The notes below the pieces were generated by a model that saw nothing but the letters and a program-made list of their open reading frames with translations, was not told the DNA's origin and did not search any database. The translations under genes and the position numbers were made by a program. Below are positions 1 to 5,737 of a stretch of DNA of 5,879 nt, one piece after another (positions within the stretch are counted from its first letter, which is position 1; the number at the start of each line of letters is the position of its first letter). The DNA is taken from contig JAFQOM010000099.1 in assembly GCA_017403205.1 (NCBI GenBank), forward strand, positions 1-5,879, given 5' to 3'. The stretch comes from Clostridia bacterium (GTDB lineage: Bacteria; Bacillota_A; Clostridia; Christensenellales; UBA1242).

Positions 1-127
1 TAATGCAAAAAAATAAACTACCCTTTTTAATTTTTTCTATTTTTTGACAAATATCTTTTACTTCAAGATCAAGATCTCCCTTAACCTGTTTTACAGAAAT
101 GTCTTTTAAAATATCTTTTAATTTCAT
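1..127 (-). CDS. murE: Mur ligase N-terminus, probably MurE (UDP-MurNAc-tripeptide synthetase), partial
   Basis: Only the first 42 codons are present; the rest lies beyond position 1. The translation begins MKLKDILKDISVKQVKGDLD and ends KKGSLFFCI. This fits the small N-terminal domain of Mur ligases, which binds the UDP-MurNAc part of the substrate: a short helix, a GD-L-x-E strand turn and a KxGSLFxxI strand. MurE is preferred over MurF because, in Bacillus-type dcw clusters, murE directly follows the transpeptidase genes; the 42 residues alone do not separate the two. MurE adds the third amino acid (meso-diaminopimelate or lysine) to UDP-MurNAc-dipeptide in the cytoplasm. The ATG at 127-125 has a purine-rich AGAGAG about 9 nt upstream. 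It lies 60 bp after the penicillin-binding protein stop with no terminator between, so the genes are probably cotranscribed. The DSR triplet normally found just before the KxGSLF segment is absent: the stretch reads CQKIEKIKKGSLF. Confidence 0.72.
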   Translation of the reverse strand, partial: MKLKDILKDISVKQVKGDLDLEVKDICQKIEKIKKGSLFFCI

Positions 128-187
128 ATATAAATTCTCTCTTAACCTATATTGATGTTAAAATATATGATTTTGTTTTAATAAATA

Positions 188-2101
188 TTACGTTGAAATA
201 ATTATGCTTGTAGAGCTATCAATAATTGTTGTAGGAGATGGAAATTGATGTTTTACTACCCCTCCTTCGCCATCAACTTCATAATAAACACCCATTTCTT
301 CTAAAACAGCAATTGATTTAGAAAGAGACATGCCAACAAAGTCTGGAACCTCAAATGCTTTTGATTTAACCGTATCATCATCTTTAGGTAAATTTTTATA
401 GTTTATAATCGCTTCTAATATTTGTTTTGCATAAGGTTTAGCCACTACGCTACCATAATAAGCGCCGCTACTTGGCTCGTCTACACAAAGGAGTAATGCA
501 TATTGAGGATCATTGTTACTATTCAAAAAACCGAAGAAAGAAGAAACATATTTTCCACTTTCAATTTTACCATCTAACCCATATTTTTGTGCAGTACCTG
601 TTTTTCCAGCAACTTTATATCCCTCTATAAAGGTCATATCTCCATTTTTACTTAATGCTCTTTCTAATAAAAAACATAAGTCTTTAGACACCTGTTTATT
701 TTTTAGATTTTTGTTACTAATCAAATTAACATTTTGAAAAACTGTATTTTTATTACAGTCTAAATAGCTTTCTGTAAGTGTTGGTTGATAAAGTGTTCCA
801 CCATTTATAAGCGAACAAAAAGAATTTACAAGTTGAAGTTGAGTAACAGCAACAGAGTGACCAAAACCAATTCTGGCCAAATCAACATTTTTAACTAAAT
901 TTAAATCAATAATAAGCCCTGCACTTTCCCCAGCAATATCAACACCAGACATATTTCCTATTCCAAAGATTTTTAAATAGTGATAAAATTTTTCTTTGCC
1001 TAACCTTAACGCCAAATCCATAAAACAACAATTGCAAGAATTTGATACACACTCTTCAAGTGTTTGGCTGCCATGTCCCGTTGTCTTCCAACATTTAATT
1101 TTTTGCCCATCAATTATTCTAAATCCAGGACAATAAAATTTTTCATTTAAATTTGTTAAACCTTCACTTAATGCTGCGGCAAGTGTAAAAATTTTAAAAG
1201 TAGATCCTGGCTCATAAACATCTGTAACCATAGTGTTTTTTGTTAATTTCATAAGTTCTTCAACATTGTCTCTAGGTATATTGTTTAGATCAAAAGTAGG
1301 ATATTTTGCCATTGCAATAATTGAAGAATTTGCTGGATTTAAAATAATAGCAGAAATACTTTTAGGGTTGTGATCCTTTGCGATGTCTTCAAAAACATTT
1401 TCCACTATGTTTTGAATATTAATATCTATTGTTAACTTTAAATTCAATCCATCTGTTGGTTTAATATAATATTTTAATGAATCATCTAATGATATTCCCC
1501 TTACATCACTTTGTGTTAAATATTTTCCATTTGTGCCTGATAAAATTTTATTATAAAAACTTTCCACACCACTTTGCCCAAAACTGTCACTAGTTAAAAA
1601 TCCTATGGTTTGTGATAATAATTTTCCGTATGGATAAATTCTTGAAATGTTTTCTGCAACATATATGCCCTTATATCCTAAATTTATAGCTTTTAATGCA
1701 ACATCTTCAGATATTTGCAATTTAATTAAATTTTCACTAGCAGAAACATTTTTAACCTTTTTATATACATCATCATATTTTAAATTTAATAATGATGATA
1801 GTTTGGTTGCAAGTTCAACCGGCTTATCAACTTCTTTTGACCTAACATACAAATCATAACTTGTTTTAGTCGATGCTAAAATATTGGCATTACAATCCAA
1901 TATTTGCCCTCTTTTGGCCGTTAAAGGAAGAGTTCTAACCCATTGATCAATTGCAATCAATTGCAAATTTTTTGAGTTTGAAACTTGTAAATAAAATAAC
2001 CTACAAATTAAAATAAAAAAAATAAAGGTTACCATCAAAACAAATGATAGTAACCTCTTTTGTATAGATATAGTTGAATATTGAGTATAGGGTTTTATAA
2101 T
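188..2101 (-). CDS. Class B penicillin-binding protein with one PASTA domain (FtsI/PBP2B/SpoVD type)
   Basis: This is a membrane-anchored DD-transpeptidase that cross-links peptidoglycan at the septum, or in the spore cortex if it is a SpoVD. Residues are counted from the TTG at 2038; add 21 for the start used here. A membrane anchor at about 1-19 is followed by the dimerisation region with KRGQILD (42-48) and GQSGVESFYN (154-163). The transpeptidase domain carries all three active-site motifs: STFK (279-282, nucleophile Ser279), SCN (334-336) and KTGT (479-482). One PASTA domain closes the protein at about 562-616, which is more SpoVD-like than the two-PASTA PBP2B. The start is placed at ATT 2101-2099. 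It follows AAAAAAGGTGG (2118-2108) by 6 nt, whereas the TTG at 2038 and ATG at 2035 have no Shine-Dalgarno site at a workable distance. The added residues include IQKRLLSFV, the basic flank usual before the anchor of this family. The length, 637 aa, is normal. Identity is secure; the start is inferred. Confidence 0.9.
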   Translation of the reverse strand: MIKPYTQYSTISIQKRLLSFVLMVTFIFFILICRLFYLQVSNSKNLQLIAIDQWVRTLPLTAKRGQILDCNANILASTKTSYDLYVRSKEVDKPVELATKLSSLLNLKYDDVYKKVKNVSASENLIKLQISEDVALKAINLGYKGIYVAENISRIYPYGKLLSQTIGFLTSDSFGQSGVESFYNKILSGTNGKYLTQSDVRGISLDDSLKYYIKPTDGLNLKLTIDINIQNIVENVFEDIAKDHNPKSISAIILNPANSSIIAMAKYPTFDLNNIPRDNVEELMKLTKNTMVTDVYEPGSTFKIFTLAAALSEGLTNLNEKFYCPGFRIIDGQKIKCWKTTGHGSQTLEECVSNSCNCCFMDLALRLGKEKFYHYLKIFGIGNMSGVDIAGESAGLIIDLNLVKNVDLARIGFGHSVAVTQLQLVNSFCSLINGGTLYQPTLTESYLDCNKNTVFQNVNLISNKNLKNKQVSKDLCFLLERALSKNGDMTFIEGYKVAGKTGTAQKYGLDGKIESGKYVSSFFGFLNSNNDPQYALLLCVDEPSSGAYYGSVVAKPYAKQILEAIINYKNLPKDDDTVKSKAFEVPDFVGMSLSKSIAVLEEMGVYYEVDGEGGVVKHQFPSPTTIIDSSTSIIIST

Positions 2102-2107
2102 TATTAT

Positions 2108-2118
2108 CCACCTTTTTT
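2108..2118 (-). promoter_or_regulatory. Shine-Dalgarno site deciding an ATT start of the penicillin-binding protein
   Basis: The minus strand reads AAAAAAGGTGG, then ATA ATA ATT ATA in the frame of the penicillin-binding protein. No ATG, GTG or TTG occurs in this frame between the in-frame stop (2122-2120) and the TTG at 2038. The ATT at 2101-2099 lies 6 nt from the end of the site, the best spacing; ATA at 2104-2102 or 2098-2096 cannot be excluded. The next purine-rich stretch, AAGAGG near 2054-2059, is about 15 nt from the TTG, which is too far, and it encodes the conserved KR of the juxtamembrane region. Confidence 0.6.
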
Positions 2119-2155
2119 GTTATTTGAATAATATTTTGTTAAACCCTTTTTTGTT

Positions 2156-2674
2156 TTAATACAAATAATCGTTTTGCTCAAATACAATATTATTGCTTAC
2201 ATCTTTTTTAACGTCTTCTTGTTGTTGATAAACAGTTTTAGATGTTGCAACGCTTAAGCTTGATGGCTTATTTAAATTTTTTGTTAAAGAGTTTATAACA
2301 AAAACATTATATATTAACAATATGCCAAGCAAAAACGCAATAGAAGTAAAAGCAAAAAATAATGGTTTATTAGAAAAAGAAAACTTTGATTTTTTGCTTT
2401 GAACCGGTTGCTCTTCTTCTTTTTGCCAAACTAAATTATCCAAAAATTCATTTGGTTGAAGCTCCATTTCAAAAACAGCATCTGGTTCTATTTGACTTGA
2501 AGACAATGTTATATCGTCAAAATTTATATCTTGTGCAAAATTTTGTTCATCAAAATCTTCTATTTGTTTTTCTGCAAACTCTTGAACATCATAGATTTTG
2601 TCAAAATTTATATCATCTATTTGAGCTATGCGCTCTTCAAGCAATATATCACTTCTGCTTTTTGACTCAATCAT
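2156..2674 (-). CDS. Single-span membrane protein in the ftsL position (FtsL-like division protein)
   Basis: The gene encodes 172 aa and lies between rsmH and the class B penicillin-binding protein, exactly where ftsL sits in Bacillota dcw clusters. FtsL normally forms a membrane complex with DivIC/FtsB and DivIB/FtsQ that activates the septal synthase. The visible layout is a strongly acidic region (1-90), a basic patch KKSKFSFSNK (94-103), one hydrophobic span (about 104-126) and a short outer tail of about 45 residues ending NDYLY. The basic patch before the span predicts the N-terminus inside. The motif DINFDxI occurs twice, at 21-27 and 49-55. Ordinary FtsL is about 100-130 aa with a short cytoplasmic part and a longer outer coiled coil with leucine heptads; here the proportions are reversed and no clear heptads are seen in the tail. 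The FtsL role thus rests mainly on position and topology. ATG 2674 follows AGGGTGG (2688-2682) by 7 nt. The gene starts 24 bp after rsmH. Confidence 0.7.
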   Translation of the reverse strand: MIESKSRSDILLEERIAQIDDINFDKIYDVQEFAEKQIEDFDEQNFAQDINFDDITLSSSQIEPDAVFEMELQPNEFLDNLVWQKEEEQPVQSKKSKFSFSNKPLFFAFTSIAFLLGILLIYNVFVINSLTKNLNKPSSLSVATSKTVYQQQEDVKKDVSNNIVFEQNDYLY

Positions 2675-2698
2675 AATATTGCCACCCTCTCTTTTATT

Positions 2699-3634
2699 TT
2701 AAATTTTTTGTGCTATCCTTAATTTGCTAGACATGCTTCTTTTATTTTGCATAACTTCAATATCTGTTGGAATAACAGGTTTTTTGTTAATTAATTTTAA
2801 AATTGCTTTGTGATTGCATACACAAATCGGGAAATTTTTTGGACATATACATCCAGTAGAATTATTAACAAAATTGTTTTTAACTATTCTATCTTCTAAA
2901 GAGTGAAAAGTTATAATACAAAGTCTACCACCTGGGTTTAATACTTCTACCATATCATCTAAAACAGATTTTAGACTATCAAGTTCACCATTAACCTCAA
3001 TTCTTAAGGCTTGAAATGTTTTTTTTGCAACACTGCCACCTTTGTGAAGAACTTTTGGAGGAACACTTTTTTCTATTATACTTACAAGTTTAAAAGTAGA
3101 ATCAATTGGTTTAATTTGTCTTTCTTTTATAATGTTTCTTACAATAGATTTAGCAAAAGACTCTTCACCATATTCATATAAAATTTTTACTAAATCTTTT
3201 TCATCATAAGTATTAACAACATCAAAAGCAGTTAGCTTTTGGGTTTTGTTCATACGCATATCAAGCTTTGCATCTTTAGAGTAACTAAAACCTCTTTCAA
3301 CCTCGTCGATTTGATAAGAAGAAACACCCAAGTCTGCTAAAATACCATCAACCTTAGAAATATTATTATCAATTAAAATTTGTTTTAAATTTTTAAAGTC
3401 ACTATGAACAATAATCTTTTTGCAACTAAATTTAGATAATCTTTGCATCGCTACTTCTATAGCATCCAAATCTTTATCTATTCCGATTAATGTGCCATTT
3501 TTATTTAACAAGTTTGCTATTGCACTGCTATGGCCAGCCCCACCTAATGTTGCGTCAATATAAACGCCATCAGGCTTTATGTTTAAGCCATCAATGCATT
3601 CTTTAAGCATAATAGGAATATGTTTAAATTCCAT
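2699..3634 (-). CDS. rsmH: 16S rRNA (cytosine-1402-N4) methyltransferase RsmH (MraW)
   Basis: RsmH uses S-adenosylmethionine to methylate N4 of cytosine 1402 in the decoding centre of 16S rRNA. The translation (311 aa, near the family norm) begins MEFKHIPIML, the typical family opening. The S-adenosylmethionine site is DATLGGAGHS (27-36) followed by GIDKD (51-55). Other family blocks are ADLGVSSYQID (100-110) with RGFS (114-117), DMRM (125-128), FQALRIEVNGEL (207-218) and FHSLEDRIVK (243-252). A four-cysteine segment (C262, C264, C271, C273) and the C-terminal SSKLRIAQK also fit. The chosen start is ATG 3634-3632. A GTG at 3640 would add two residues, but AGGTGA, the likely Shine-Dalgarno site for the ATG, runs through that GTG. 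The gene overlaps the end of mraZ by 11 bp, which suggests translational coupling. Confidence 0.97.
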   Translation of the reverse strand: MEFKHIPIMLKECIDGLNIKPDGVYIDATLGGAGHSSAIANLLNKNGTLIGIDKDLDAIEVAMQRLSKFSCKKIIVHSDFKNLKQILIDNNISKVDGILADLGVSSYQIDEVERGFSYSKDAKLDMRMNKTQKLTAFDVVNTYDEKDLVKILYEYGEESFAKSIVRNIIKERQIKPIDSTFKLVSIIEKSVPPKVLHKGGSVAKKTFQALRIEVNGELDSLKSVLDDMVEVLNPGGRLCIITFHSLEDRIVKNNFVNNSTGCICPKNFPICVCNHKAILKLINKKPVIPTDIEVMQNKRSMSSKLRIAQKI

Positions 3635-4055
3635 ATTCACCTAGGCTAGATAAAATTTGATCAAAACTGGAATTTGCCTTGTTGGAATAATCTAACCAAT
3701 TTTCTTTTGACCATAATTCAACTCGATTACCCACACCAATAAACACAACATCTTTTTGGATGTTAGCAAAACTCTTTAAACTTGCTGGCAATAAAAAACG
3801 TCCTTGATTGTCTTCTTCAATTTCAACTGCAGAAGAAAACAACATTCTTAATGGTTGTTGAAGTTTGCTATCAAACATAGGGAGATTAGAAATGTTTTGA
3901 AGTATTTTAGAAAATTGATCTTTAGCAACCAAAAACAAGCAACCGTCATTGCCTTTTGTTAAAACAGCACCATCGCAAAAATCTTTTTTGAATTTGCTTG
4001 GGATTCTTAATCTGTTTTTGCTATCACAACTATGCTCATATTCCCCTAAAAACAT
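3624..4055 (-). CDS. mraZ: Transcriptional regulator MraZ
   Basis: MraZ is a DNA-binding protein of the SpoVT/AbrB fold that heads the dcw cluster and, where studied, controls its own operon by binding short direct repeats in the promoter. The 143-aa product has the usual length and the duplicated half-domain layout. Each half carries the DxxxR signature: D11-R15 in DSKNRLRIP and D82-R86 in DNQGRFLLP. The family opening MFLGEYEHSCDSKNRL is clear. ATG 4055-4053 follows GGGGGAG (4073-4067) by 11 nt, slightly long but the only good site. The gene overlaps rsmH downstream, and three matching direct repeats lie just upstream, so autoregulation is well supported by context. Confidence 0.97.
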   Translation of the reverse strand: MFLGEYEHSCDSKNRLRIPSKFKKDFCDGAVLTKGNDGCLFLVAKDQFSKILQNISNLPMFDSKLQQPLRMLFSSAVEIEEDNQGRFLLPASLKSFANIQKDVVFIGVGNRVELWSKENWLDYSNKANSSFDQILSSLGEYGI

Positions 4056-4084
4056 TTTAGTTGCAGCTCCCCCTTACACCGCAT

Positions 4085-4113
4085 AGTGTAACATAATTTT
4101 TAACCACTTCCAA
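4085..4113 (-). promoter_or_regulatory. Predicted housekeeping promoter of the mraZ operon
   Basis: On the minus strand, TTGGAA (4113-4108, four of six matches to TTGACA) is followed after 17 bp by TACACT (4090-4085). A TG at 4093-4092 gives an extended -10. Transcription would begin near 4078, leaving a leader of about 23 nt before the mraZ ATG. The -35 lies inside the repeat array, so a protein bound to the repeats would block RNA polymerase. Predicted by eye from consensus only. Confidence 0.65.
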
Positions 4114-4130
4114 CCACTTTTGACCACTTT
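4101..4130 (-). repeat. Three tandem 10-bp MraZ boxes
   Basis: The minus strand reads AAAGTGGTCA (4130-4121), AAAGTGGTTG (4120-4111) and GAAGTGGTTA (4110-4101): three head-to-tail copies in exact 10-bp phase, sharing the core AAGTGGT. Known MraZ operators are direct repeats with a GTGG/TGGG-like core spaced about one helical turn apart, upstream of mraZ. Position, core and phasing all match, and the array covers the predicted -35 of the operon. Confidence 0.85.
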
Positions 4131-4171
4131 GGGATAAAAATTAAGATTTTTTTTGTAAAAAACATATATTT

Positions 4172-4186
4172 TGTGCAAACTGCACA
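4172..4186. repeat. Short perfect inverted repeat upstream of the mraZ promoter
   Basis: TGTGCA (4172-4177) and TGCACA (4181-4186) are perfect 6-bp arms around a 3-nt centre AAC. The repeat sits between the terminator of the phosphoesterase gene and the mraZ boxes, about 60 bp upstream of the predicted -35. It is not followed by a run of T long enough to be an intrinsic terminator. It may be an operator or have no function. Confidence 0.35.
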
Positions 4187-4188
4187 TA

Positions 4189-4221
4189 AAAAAACAAGCC
4201 AAAAATATTTGACTTGTTTTT
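4189..4221 (-). terminator. Rho-independent terminator after the metallophosphoesterase gene
   Basis: On the minus strand, ACAAGTC (4217-4211) pairs with GGCTTGT (4200-4194), including one G-U pair, around a 10-nt loop. Flanking A and T runs extend the stem. A run of T continues to 4188. It begins about 15 nt after the stop codon of the phosphoesterase gene and separates it from the dcw operon. The A and T runs are nearly symmetric, so it could also act on the plus strand. Confidence 0.75.
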
Positions 4222-4235
4222 ATAAAAAATTAATT

Positions 4236-4943
4236 TTATAAATCTAATGTCTTGATTTCAACCAACTTATTCTTAACCATATCACAAGATGTTAAATAAT
4301 AAACAATATCATTTAAAACAATCTTTTCTTTGGCCTGCGGAACTTTGCCATGTAAATGACCATATACAACTGCGTCTACGTTATATTTCTCTATAAGTTT
4401 AGTAAATGCTGTTGGTTGATTAAACTTATCAAAAGGAGGATAATGCATTAAACAAATTAATTTTTGACCATCTTTTTTTAATTTGCTTGCCATTTGAAAA
4501 GACATTTCCAGCCTAATAAGCTCTCTATCAACTATTTTTTGGTCGCTTGCTAAAAAGGCTTTATTGTCTTCTAACAGCCAACCTCTAGAACCGCAAAAAA
4601 CATAGTTTTCTATTTCTATAGCATCATTTTGAAGAGCATAAACATTTTTAGGAAGCACACCCCTTACTTTTGATATTGTGCCCCACCAATAGTCATGATT
4701 GCCTTTAATTATAATTTTTTTGCCAGGCAATTTAGAAAGAAACTCAAAGTCAGGTTTTGTATCTTCCAACCTCATTGCCCAACTTAAATCACCACACAAT
4801 AAAACAACATCTTGATCTGTTACTTTTGTTGTCCAATCTTGAACAATTTTATCTAAATACCCCTCCCAAACAGGGCCAAAAATATTCATTGGTTTTGAGT
4901 TGTTTATTGATAAGTGAAGATCTGAAATTGCAAAAATTTTCAC
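4236..4943 (-). CDS. Calcineurin-like metallophosphoesterase (predicted phosphohydrolase)
   Basis: The protein (235 aa) is a soluble cytoplasmic member of the calcineurin-like superfamily, which hydrolyses phosphate mono- or diesters at a two-metal centre. The full set of metal-binding motifs is present and in order: DLH (D8, H10), GDLSWAM (D52), GNHD (81-84), the H of MHYPP (H167) and GHLH (195-198). It resembles the COG1768 type of predicted phosphohydrolases; the substrate cannot be read from the sequence. No signal peptide or membrane span is seen. The start is GTG 4943-4941, giving MKIFAISDLHL with the first metal motif at the usual distance, behind AAAGGA about 8 nt upstream. The gene has its own terminator and a possible promoter, so it is probably a separate unit and not part of the dcw operon. 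Confidence 0.93.
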   Translation of the reverse strand: MKIFAISDLHLSINNSKPMNIFGPVWEGYLDKIVQDWTTKVTDQDVVLLCGDLSWAMRLEDTKPDFEFLSKLPGKKIIIKGNHDYWWGTISKVRGVLPKNVYALQNDAIEIENYVFCGSRGWLLEDNKAFLASDQKIVDRELIRLEMSFQMASKLKKDGQKLICLMHYPPFDKFNQPTAFTKLIEKYNVDAVVYGHLHGKVPQAKEKIVLNDIVYYLTSCDMVKNKLVEIKTLDL

Positions 4944-4973
4944 TTTGTTAATCCTTTTAATAAAGTATAATAG

Positions 4974-5001
4974 GTTATATCTATATTATTATAAATGTTA
5001 A
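4974..5001 (-). promoter_or_regulatory. Possible promoter of the metallophosphoesterase gene
   Basis: On the minus strand TTAACA (5001-4996) is followed after 16 bp by TATAAC (4979-4974). Each hexamer matches five of six consensus bases. It lies just downstream of the terminator of the preceding gene and about 25-30 bp before the GTG start. The region is so AT-rich that chance matches are likely, and another -10-like TATTAT lies a little further downstream. Confidence 0.4.
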
Positions 5002-5012
5002 TTTAAAAATAA

Positions 5013-5040
5013 GCAAGAGACTTTTTATAAAGCCTCTTGC
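5013..5040 (-). terminator. Rho-independent terminator after the 216-aa protein gene
   Basis: The minus strand forms a 12-bp stem: GCAAGAG, G-U wobble, CTTT, with a 4-nt loop (5028-5025), followed by TTATTTTT. On the plus strand the wobble becomes an A-C mismatch, which supports action on the minus strand. It starts about 29 nt after the stop at 5071-5069. Confidence 0.85.
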
Positions 5041-5068
5041 CTAATTTTTAATATATCGGTTATACAAT

Positions 5069-5719
5069 CTAAATTCTTTGATTTTGTATCGCTGTTGGAA
5101 ATATTGGCAATTCAAATACACCACTGCAAACTTCTTGAGTAAACTCTTGAGCTGGTGGAGGTGCACAATAACCATAACTTGGCACTAAAATTTCTGACCT
5201 AACAAGCACCCTTGTAATAAGAGTTATACAAAAACTAATATTAAATACATTGTCTTCCACCCAATTTCCAATAGGGCTTGAGGTTGCACCAAAAACTTCA
5301 ATTCTGTATGGAACAATTGATGGCTGTGGAATAAATAAAATTATGTCGTTTGGTATAGTTACTGTTGTTTCTCCAGTTCCCGTTATACCATTTGCATCTG
5401 TGTATGTTACTAGTATTGGAACCACCGCGTCAAACGAAACTCTTGCAAAATTTGGTTTTTCTGTGAGGCGATCAATAACAAGATTGTTCACTTGAGTTTC
5501 GCCGTTTGTTGTAGCACTAACAAATGTTAGTGGCGTTGTTGGATTTGCAGGTGTTTGATTTTCAAGTGTTACCAAAATATTTGTTTGCTGAATTTGCCTC
5601 ATAGCAGAATCTAAAACTTTGTCTACTTGAATACAAGCCTTTTCACATATGCCGTTTAATGGATTGCCAGATATAACACCCGGACAATTTCCGCTTCTGT
5701 TACACGTATAAAATGACAT
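5069..5719 (-). CDS. Unassigned beta-rich, Cys-containing protein, possibly spore or envelope related
   Basis: I cannot assign a function. The 216-aa product opens MSFYTCNRSGNCPGV and has four cysteines in the first 29 residues (C6, C12, C25, C29), then C164, C185 and C198. The segment ACIQVDKVLDSAMRQIQ (28-44) looks helical. The middle (about 45-150) alternates hydrophobic and Thr/Asn residues with turns such as YTDANGITGTG, as in a beta-sandwich. The tail has SYGYCAPPP (181-189) and CSGVFELPIFP (198-208). From memory, this layout resembles uncharacterised proteins common in spore-forming clostridia; a coat or surface role is only inference. No signal peptide or membrane span is visible. ATG 5719-5717 is chosen because a near-perfect AGGAGGT (5734-5728) lies 8 nt upstream. 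An ATG at 5794 would add 25 residues that run through this site and a palindrome. The gene appears to be a single-gene unit with its own terminator. Confidence 0.8.
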   Translation of the reverse strand: MSFYTCNRSGNCPGVISGNPLNGICEKACIQVDKVLDSAMRQIQQTNILVTLENQTPANPTTPLTFVSATTNGETQVNNLVIDRLTEKPNFARVSFDAVVPILVTYTDANGITGTGETTVTIPNDIILFIPQPSIVPYRIEVFGATSSPIGNWVEDNVFNISFCITLITRVLVRSEILVPSYGYCAPPPAQEFTQEVCSGVFELPIFPTAIQNQRI

Positions 5720-5727
5720 TAAAAAAT

Positions 5728-5734
5728 ACCTCCT
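5728..5734 (-). promoter_or_regulatory. Strong Shine-Dalgarno site deciding the start of the 216-aa protein
   Basis: AGGAGGT on the minus strand, 8 nt before ATG 5719, is the best ribosome binding site in the window. It settles the start against the upstream in-frame ATG at 5794. Confidence 0.9.
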
Positions 5735-5737
5735 ACA

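Noticed and set aside
128..187. Terminator between the penicillin-binding protein gene and the Mur ligase gene
   Set aside because: Only weak TTAAC/GTTAA complementarity without a following T run; the gap looks like a simple intra-operon spacer.
513..737. Plus-strand open frame of 74 codons, and similar ones at 1647-1859, 2386-2676, 4757-4951 and 5250-5495
   Set aside because: All lie opposite well-supported minus-strand genes, have no recognisable domains or ribosome sites, and arise from the codon bias of the real genes.
2123..2155. AAAAAAGGG near 2140 as a ribosome site for an extra small gene between the ftsL-like gene and the penicillin-binding protein gene
   Set aside because: No start codon follows at suitable spacing and the frame of the penicillin-binding protein is closed at 2122-2120.
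4101..4130. CRISPR-like array
   Set aside because: The repeats are only 10 bp, directly abutting without spacers, and fit MraZ operators upstream of mraZ.
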